A stretch of DNA of 64,000 nt from CAYUXU01 sp964489695 (lineage in GTDB: Bacteria > Bacillota_I > Bacilli_A > Erysipelotrichales > Erysipelotrichaceae): contig CAZAZP010000002.1 in assembly GCA_964489695.1 (NCBI GenBank), positions 10,158-74,157 on the forward strand, given 5' to 3'. Below are positions 59,312 to 64,000 of this stretch, in pieces. The position numbers and the translations under genes were made by a program. How positions within the stretch are numbered: position 1 is the first letter of the stretch; each line of letters starts with the position of its first letter. The notes beneath the pieces are model-generated. The model was not told the origin of the DNA, did not search any database, and worked only from the letters and a program-made list of their open reading frames with translations.

Positions 59312-59629
59312 ATGATTGAATTTGTTTCAGCTGTTGGCGTAATGGCTGGTATTAGTGCAATTTGTGGCTTAGCTTTAGGTATTGCTAGCGAAAAGTTTGC
59401 GGTGGTAATTGATAATCGGATTGCCGATGTGACCGCTTTATTACCGGGTTATAATTGTGGAGCTTGTGGACATCCGGGTTGTGAAGCTTTTGCGACCGCT
59501 TTAGTGGATGAAGAAGAGACTACAATTTCTAAATGTCGACCTTCGAAACCAGAACAACGCGCTACCATCCTGGCTTACTTTGAGCAATATGCCAAAGATC
59601 ACGGTACAGCTTTAAAACATAAGATTTAA
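59312..59629 (+). CDS. rnfB: Minimal Rnf complex subunit B without ferredoxin domains
   Basis: RnfB normally receives electrons from ferredoxin. Here only 105 residues exist: one membrane helix (about 5-25) and the first Fe-S domain with Cys49-X2-Cys52-X4-Cys57 and Cys75 (LPGYNCGACGHPGCEA), then a 30-residue helical tail. Canonical RnfB proteins continue with two or more ferredoxin domains. A terminator follows in 5 bases and no ferredoxin motif exists in any frame before it, so this is not a frameshift. AGGAGG precedes the ATG. Confidence 0.9.
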   Translation: MIEFVSAVGVMAGISAICGLALGIASEKFAVVIDNRIADVTALLPGYNCGACGHPGCEAFATALVDEEETTISKCRPSKPEQRATILAYFEQYAKDHGTALKHKI

Positions 59630-59634
59630 TTAAT

Positions 59635-59657
59635 AACGACTAGCTTAGCTAGTCGTT
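59635..59657 (+). terminator. rnf operon terminator
   Basis: The 10-bp stem AACGACTAGC / GCTAGTCGTT with a TTA loop is followed by TTTC. Confidence 0.8.
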
Positions 59658-59679
59658 TTCTTATTTATTAATTTTAATA

Positions 59680-59688
59680 TGTTATAAT
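59680..59688 (+). promoter_or_regulatory. Extended -10 promoter of the sortase gene
   Basis: TGTTATAAT ends only 6 bases before the ATG at 59695, so transcription should begin at or next to the start codon. Confidence 0.55.
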
Positions 59689-59694
59689 GAGGCT

Positions 59695-60393
59695 ATGAAA
59701 AAAAGACTATTAAATGTGATTGGGATAACATTAATTATTAGTGGGTTAGTTTTGTTGGCTATCCCATCACTAACAAGTTACTGGCTAAAAAGTCATACCC
59801 AAGATTTAAATGATTATACCGAGGAATTATCTTACCAAGATTTACAAGAGAACTTTTTAAATCCAGCGGATTTTGATTTAGAAACTATTGATTTTATTAC
59901 TCCTTCTAAAACTTTTAGCCAAATAAGAAAGACTAAAATCAATTATCATCAAATTATTGGTCAGCTTGTTATCCCGAGTTTAAATCTTAATCTAACTATG
60001 TTTAATGGCATTAATAATGCGAATCTTTTTGCTGGTGTCGCAACGATGAAGGCGAATCAAAGCATGGGGGAAAGAAACTTTGCTTTAGCCGGTCATACGA
60101 CTTTAAGTAAAGGAGCTTTGTTTACTGACTTATATAAAATTCAAACGGGATCAATTGTTCGAATTAGCGATAAGCAAACAATTTATCTTTATAAAATTTA
60201 TCAAACGGCAGTAGTATCGGTTTACGATAGTTATTTGATTGAAGATGAAGAAGCCAAAAAACATGGTAGTCCAATTATTTCATTAATGAGTTGTTATCAA
60301 CATAACCAATCAAAACGCTTTTTTGCTTTTGGAGAACTAATTGAAACATTACCGTATACTAAATATGCGTTAGAAAAACCGCAAGAAGAATAA
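59695..60393 (+). CDS. Sortase, class A-like transpeptidase
   Basis: Sortases anchor surface proteins to peptidoglycan. The 232 residues have an N-terminal membrane helix (about 8-24) and a catalytic domain with His134 in FALAGHTTL, Cys200 in LMSCYQ (commonly TLxTC) and Arg208 in KRFFAFGEL. The LPXTG-like IPSLNLNL motif precedes the domain core. No LPXTG substrate gene is adjacent. It probably has its own promoter and may be translated from a near-leaderless message. Confidence 0.88.
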   Translation: MKKRLLNVIGITLIISGLVLLAIPSLTSYWLKSHTQDLNDYTEELSYQDLQENFLNPADFDLETIDFITPSKTFSQIRKTKINYHQIIGQLVIPSLNLNLTMFNGINNANLFAGVATMKANQSMGERNFALAGHTTLSKGALFTDLYKIQTGSIVRISDKQTIYLYKIYQTAVVSVYDSYLIEDEEAKKHGSPIISLMSCYQHNQSKRFFAFGELIETLPYTKYALEKPQEE

Positions 60394-60415
60394 AGAACCA
60401 CCTTGGTGGCTCTTT
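60392..60415. terminator. Terminator after sortase gene
   Basis: An AAAGA-ACCACC / GGTGGC-TCTTT stem with one A-C mismatch and a small loop is followed by T. It also borders the end of the convergent HAD gene. Confidence 0.6.
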
Positions 60416-61213
60416 TTAAATAATTTGGAAGTGTTTTAAGGCTAAGGCGATACCATCTTGATCAACCGCACTAGTAACATAATCCGCATGTTCTTTAACA
60501 AAGTCTTCAGCGTTACCCATCGCAACGCCTAAGCCCGCTTTTTCTAACATAATCGCATCATTACCAGCATCCCCAAAGACAGCGACGTTTTCCCAACTTA
60601 AGCCATAATGATTAATAACTGATTCAATCGTTTTACTTTTATCAATGCCTTGCGGGAAAGCTTCTAAAGAATCACCAATCGCATAAACTACATCAATGGA
60701 TGGAATTAATTCTTTTAACTTTCGTTTATGAGATCTCGGCCCAATAATAAAGACACCCATCGGTAAACTAGTTTGACTATTTGTTGGCATGTCCTCAGCT
60801 TTGATAATGTGGTGGGTTCGAAGATCCCCTCTAAGATATTCTTGGACAAACTCTTCGTGGCGAATAATGGTTGAAACAAATTTCTCATATTTAAAGCCGG
60901 CTAATAAATTATTTTCTTTGACATAATTAATAAGCAGCTCTACTTCAGTGGGAGTAAAGAAATGGCCTTCAATAGTTTCTCCGGTCCCGTCAGTTAAACA
61001 AGCTCCATTAATGGTAACGTAATGTTCTGGTTGTACTCGCTGTTTGATATCTTCTTGAATTAAATAATAAGCGCGTCCGGTCGCGATTAAAACATGTATT
61101 CCTAAGGCCTTGGCTTGATTAATAGCGGCTAAAGCAGATTCTTCGACGGTATCTTTCCCATAGGTTATTAAGGTTCCATCAATATCGAAAACGAGTAATT
61201 TTATCTTTGGCAT
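60416..61213 (-). CDS. Cof-type HAD phosphatase
   Basis: The 265-residue HAD-IIB (Cof/YidA) hydrolase has motif I FDIDGTLI, motif II LIATGRAY, cap domain about 80-190, motif III lysine at KSKTIESV and motif IV FGDAGNDAIML. Family members dephosphorylate sugar phosphates and nucleotides; the substrate is unknown. The start at 61213 is chosen because GGAGG sits 6 bases before it, although the frame extends to 61225. It is divergent from guaB. Confidence 0.88.
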   Translation of the reverse strand: MPKIKLLVFDIDGTLITYGKDTVEESALAAINQAKALGIHVLIATGRAYYLIQEDIKQRVQPEHYVTINGACLTDGTGETIEGHFFTPTEVELLINYVKENNLLAGFKYEKFVSTIIRHEEFVQEYLRGDLRTHHIIKAEDMPTNSQTSLPMGVFIIGPRSHKRKLKELIPSIDVVYAIGDSLEAFPQGIDKSKTIESVINHYGLSWENVAVFGDAGNDAIMLEKAGLGVAMGNAEDFVKEHADYVTSAVDQDGIALALKHFQII

Positions 61214-61281
61214 AATTTCCTCCATAGTTACTATTGTAGGGTAATTACCTTAAAATGCAACAGAAAGGCGATAATTTTCAT

Positions 61282-61310
61282 TTTACAAATGACGTGACCT
61301 TTGGTATAAT
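61282..61310 (+). promoter_or_regulatory. guaB-guaA promoter
   Basis: TTTACA (61282-61287), a 17-base spacer and TATAAT (61305-61310), with extended TGG. No purine riboswitch is seen in the leader of about 30 bases. Confidence 0.7.
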
Positions 61311-61345
61311 TTGATAAATTATTTGGTGTTTAAGGGGGTTATTTT

Positions 61346-62488
61346 ATGGATACCATGAATGGAAAAGTCTTAAAAGAAGGTTATACGTTCGATGATGTTT
61401 TGTTAGTACCAGCTTTTTCCAAGGTCGTACCGGCTGAAGTGGAGATTAAAACTCGCTTAACACAGAAAATCGTGTTAAATATGCCGATTTGTTCTGCGGC
61501 GATGGATACTGTAACCGAGCAAGCCATGGCTTTAAAAATGGCATTACTAGGTGGGATTGGTTTTATTCATAAAAATATGACAAAAGAAGAACAAGCTGCG
61601 ATGGTTAAATTTGTTAAAGATCATCCGATTGATCAAAGTTATGATCAAGCTTGTGTTGATAGTGCGGGACGCTTAGTTGTGGGCGCAGCAGTCGGGGTTA
61701 GCCCTAATACTTTAGAACGAGTACATGATTTAGTCGCTGCGGGAGTTGATATTATCGCAGTCGATAGTGCCCATGGTCATTCCTTAGGCGTAATGAACAC
61801 CGTTAAAACCATCAGAGAAGTTTATCCTGAGATTGATATCGTTGGTGGTAATGTGGTTACTGCGCAAGCCGCCATGGATTTAATTTATGCTGGTGCTACC
61901 TGTATTAAAGTTGGGGTGGGACCAGGATCCATTTGTACGACGCGAGTTATCAGCGGGGTTGGGGTACCACAATTAACCGCCGTTAATGACGTTTGGCAAG
62001 TCGCGCGAACTTATAAGATTGGTGTTATTGCGGATGGTGGTATTAAGCTATCTGGTGATATCGTTAAAGCTATCGCAGCTGGTGCGGATTGTGTGATGTT
62101 GGGTGGCTTATTAGCGGGTAGTGAAGAAGCACCGGGTGAAGTTTTTGAAGTTAATGGAAAATTAGTTAAAGCTTATGTTGGGATGGGGTCTTTAACTGCC
62201 ATGCAACGCGGCTCTAGTGATCGTTATTTCCAAGGTGGTCAAGCTGATCTAAAGAAACTAGTCCCCGAAGGCATTGAAGCAACAATTGCTTATCAAGGAA
62301 AAATTGATAATGTGATTTATCAAATGCTGGGCGGCTTACGCTCTGGTATGGGTTATTGTGGTTGTAAGAATATTCGCAAACTAAAAGATAACGCTCATTT
62401 TATTAAAATAACTGGTGCGGGTTTACATGAATCCCATCCTCATGATGTGGAAAATGTGAAGGAGGCACCAAATTATAATGTTCGCTAA
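61346..62488 (+). CDS. guaB: Inosine-5'-monophosphate dehydrogenase lacking CBS domains
   Basis: The enzyme oxidises IMP to XMP, the committed step to GMP. The 380 residues contain the TIM barrel with FDDVLLVP, SAAMDTVTE, the catalytic GVGPGSICTTR with its cysteine and the flap YVGMGSLTAMQRGSSDRYF. Ordinary IMPDH is about 490 residues because a pair of CBS domains is inserted near residue 95; here the barrel runs straight from FVKDHPIDQS to RLVVGAAVG. Without CBS the enzyme keeps activity but loses the nucleotide control linked to these domains. It overlaps guaA by 11 bases. Confidence 0.95.
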   Translation: MDTMNGKVLKEGYTFDDVLLVPAFSKVVPAEVEIKTRLTQKIVLNMPICSAAMDTVTEQAMALKMALLGGIGFIHKNMTKEEQAAMVKFVKDHPIDQSYDQACVDSAGRLVVGAAVGVSPNTLERVHDLVAAGVDIIAVDSAHGHSLGVMNTVKTIREVYPEIDIVGGNVVTAQAAMDLIYAGATCIKVGVGPGSICTTRVISGVGVPQLTAVNDVWQVARTYKIGVIADGGIKLSGDIVKAIAAGADCVMLGGLLAGSEEAPGEVFEVNGKLVKAYVGMGSLTAMQRGSSDRYFQGGQADLKKLVPEGIEATIAYQGKIDNVIYQMLGGLRSGMGYCGCKNIRKLKDNAHFIKITGAGLHESHPHDVENVKEAPNYNVR

Positions 62489-64000
62489 AATAGCGGTGTT
62501 GGATTTTGGCTCATATAGCCAAACCTTAGTTAAAAGGATTCGAGCTTTAGAAGTTTATGCTGAGTTATACGATTATAATGTGAGCTTAGATGTTTTAAAA
62601 GCTGACGAGATTAAAGGCATAATTTTATCAGGTAGTGCTTTAAGTGTTTATGATGAAAACGCTTATTTAGTTGATCCTGCCATTTTTAAACTCGATAAAC
62701 CGGTTTTAGGTGTTTGTTATGGGATGCAGTTAATGGCTCAGTTACTAGCGGGCGAAGTTAAGAAAATGGTAGCGGAAGAGTTAAAAGAAACTAACGTGAT
62801 GATTACGCAAATGACCCCTTTAACCAAGGGGGTTAATCAGCCATTTTTAGTCTGGATGGAACATCAAGACTATTTAACTAAGCTACCGACTGATTTTATT
62901 AATAGTGGTGAGACTGACCAAACTCCGCACGCCATGATGTATCATTCATCTTTACCATTATATGGTGTCCAATTTCATCCGGAGATTTTAGCTAATCAAG
63001 CTAACCAACAAATCTTACGTAATTTTCTTTTTGATATTTGTCAACTAAAACCAGATTGGACGATGGCAAACTTTGTTAAATATCAAGTCGCAGAAATTCG
63101 CCAACAAGTCCAAAATGACCACATCATTTGTGGGCTATCTGGTGGTGTCGATTCGAGTGTGGTGGCGATGCTGTTAAACCAAGCGGTACCTGACCAATTA
63201 AATTGTATTTTGATTGATCATGGTTTAATGCGAAAAAATGAAGCCCAAGCAGTAATTAAAATATTTAGTGAACAATTTAATTTACGCCTTAAAGCCGTTA
63301 ACGCCCAAGACATTTTCCTGTCAGCTTTAAAAGGGGTGACTGACCCAGAAACAAAACGTAAGATAATTGGCAATAAATTTGTTGAAGTCTTTAGCGCTGA
63401 AGCAAATTTAATTCCAGCTGCTAAATGGCTTGCTCAAGGAACGATTTATTCCGATGTCATTGAATCTGGTTTAACTTCTAAGAAGTTTGTTAAATCTCAT
63501 CATAATGTTGGCGGTTTACCAAAAGATTTAAAGTTTAAGCTTTTAGAACCATTAAAAATGTTATTTAAGGATGAAGTTCGTACCTTAGGCAGTTATTTAG
63601 GTTTAAGTGATGAACTAATTAACCGCCAACCGTTTCCTGGCCCTGGTTTAGGTGTAAGAATTATTGGCGAAATAACTGCTGAGAAAATTAGATTAGTGCA
63701 AGAGAGTGATGCAATTATGCATGAAGTGCTAAAAGAAGCTGGCTTGGCCAATCATATCTGGCAATTCTTTCCCGTTTTGACTGATACTACTTCGGTTGGA
63801 GTAACAGCGGGTGAGCGAACTTATGGTCATCTTTTAGCCTTACGAGCAGTTAATAGTAGTGATGCCATGAGTGCAACAATAGCTGAAATACCTTATCCAG
63901 TTTTGAATAAAATCATGGAACGGATTATTAGTGAAGTTCCTGGGATTAATCGGGTAGTGTACGACATCACTTCAAAGCCGCCAGGCACGATTGAGTGGGA
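62478..64000 (+). CDS. guaA: GMP synthase (glutamine-hydrolysing), stop codon beyond window
   Basis: GMP synthase aminates XMP using glutamine. The class I amidotransferase domain shows VLDFGSYSQTLVKR near the start, the nucleophile in GVCYGMQLMAQ and the histidine in QFHPE. The ATP-pyrophosphatase domain has the P-loop GLSGGVDSSVVA near residue 217 and the FPGPGLGVRIIGE motif. The last readable residues, PPGTIEW, are the family's C-terminal end, so probably only the stop codon is missing. The amidotransferase starts DFGSYSQ, one residue shorter than the usual DFGSQYSQ. Overlaps guaB. Confidence 0.95.
   Translation, partial: MFAKIAVLDFGSYSQTLVKRIRALEVYAELYDYNVSLDVLKADEIKGIILSGSALSVYDENAYLVDPAIFKLDKPVLGVCYGMQLMAQLLAGEVKKMVAEELKETNVMITQMTPLTKGVNQPFLVWMEHQDYLTKLPTDFINSGETDQTPHAMMYHSSLPLYGVQFHPEILANQANQQILRNFLFDICQLKPDWTMANFVKYQVAEIRQQVQNDHIICGLSGGVDSSVVAMLLNQAVPDQLNCILIDHGLMRKNEAQAVIKIFSEQFNLRLKAVNAQDIFLSALKGVTDPETKRKIIGNKFVEVFSAEANLIPAAKWLAQGTIYSDVIESGLTSKKFVKSHHNVGGLPKDLKFKLLEPLKMLFKDEVRTLGSYLGLSDELINRQPFPGPGLGVRIIGEITAEKIRLVQESDAIMHEVLKEAGLANHIWQFFPVLTDTTSVGVTAGERTYGHLLALRAVNSSDAMSATIAEIPYPVLNKIMERIISEVPGINRVVYDITSKPPGTIEW

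Noticed and set aside
59600..59700. Frameshift hiding the ferredoxin domains of RnfB
   Set aside because: No Cys-X2-Cys-X2-Cys pattern in any frame between the stop and the terminator, and the sortase gene follows.
61226..61345. Purine riboswitch before guaB
   Set aside because: No aptamer-like core; the leader after the predicted start is too short.
1..64000. UGA read as tryptophan (mollicute code)
   Set aside because: Tryptophans are encoded by TGG and TGA is a genuine stop in several genes, for example recA, gpsB and parE.
1..64000. Mobile elements, CRISPR arrays, tRNA or rRNA genes
   Set aside because: No transposase, integrase, regularly spaced repeats, tRNA cloverleaf or rRNA sequence was recognised on either strand.

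Overview
The window looks like a chromosomal segment of a low-GC, walled member of the Bacilli (Firmicutes) outside the classical Bacillus and Lactobacillus groups. Three kinds of evidence support this. (1) Gene order is repeatedly that of Bacillus subtilis housekeeping blocks: plsY-parE-parC; yqeG-yqeH-yqeI-nadD/yqeK-rsfS-yqeM; ypmB-dnaD-nth-ponA-recU-gpsB-rnpB; rodZ-pgsA-recA-rny-ymdB-miaB; rnjB-ftsK; ymfF-ymfH. (2) It has cell-wall genes: a bifunctional class A PBP, GpsB, RodZ, a sortase and a peptidoglycan deacetylase-like protein. (3) It uses the standard code: tryptophans are TGG and TGA is a frequent stop, so this is not a UGA-Trp mollicute. Genus cannot be assigned from sequence alone.

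Layout. 1-5.2 kb: tail of yneF, plsY, topoisomerase IV. 5.2-11.4 kb: a HAD phosphatase, an ECF transporter S component, then the yqe ribosome-assembly/NAD block and MTA/SAH nucleosidase. 11.4-18.1 kb: DNA replication/repair and wall synthesis (DnaD, Nth, PBP1, RecU, GpsB), ending in RNase P RNA. 18.1-28.7 kb: RodZ, PgsA, RecA, RNase Y, YmdB, a ferredoxin, MiaB, a catalytically degenerate RNase J2-type protein and FtsK/SpoIIIE. 28.7-38.6 kb: NAD salvage (PncA/PncB), an M16 peptidase pair, an SSB-like protein, ThyA/DHFR, an M29 aminopeptidase, and a radical-SAM protein with a ceramidase-like protein. 38.7-52.9 kb: MscL, queuosine enzymes, an old-yellow-enzyme oxidoreductase, an S9 peptidase with a WYL regulator, the tRNA-hydroxylation pair, a SpoU methyltransferase, a deacetylase, small Fe-S and S1 proteins, Pgi. 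52.9-60.4 kb: ApbE flavin transferase and the complete Rnf operon, then a sortase. 60.4-64 kb: Cof-type HAD, guaB, guaA (cut by the window end).

The most unusual part is the Rnf locus. The order rnfC-D-G-E-A-(small gene)-B is ordinary, but four things are not. A 428-bp segment is present twice, with no difference seen, as the 3' end of both rnfD and rnfG; it encodes an FMN_bind-like domain whose flavin-attachment motif is altered. RnfD has an added C-terminal membrane helix that appears to place this domain outside the cell. RnfB is only 105 residues and lacks all its ferredoxin domains. A 49-residue Cys-rich membrane protein, resembling NqrM or FeoB-associated proteins in architecture, lies between rnfA and rnfB. 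The flavin transferase that would load the complex is divergent, and a short dyad overlaps both promoters. I see no tRNA, rRNA, CRISPR, insertion sequence or prophage, and no gene-free stretch longer than about 300 bases apart from the rnpB locus.
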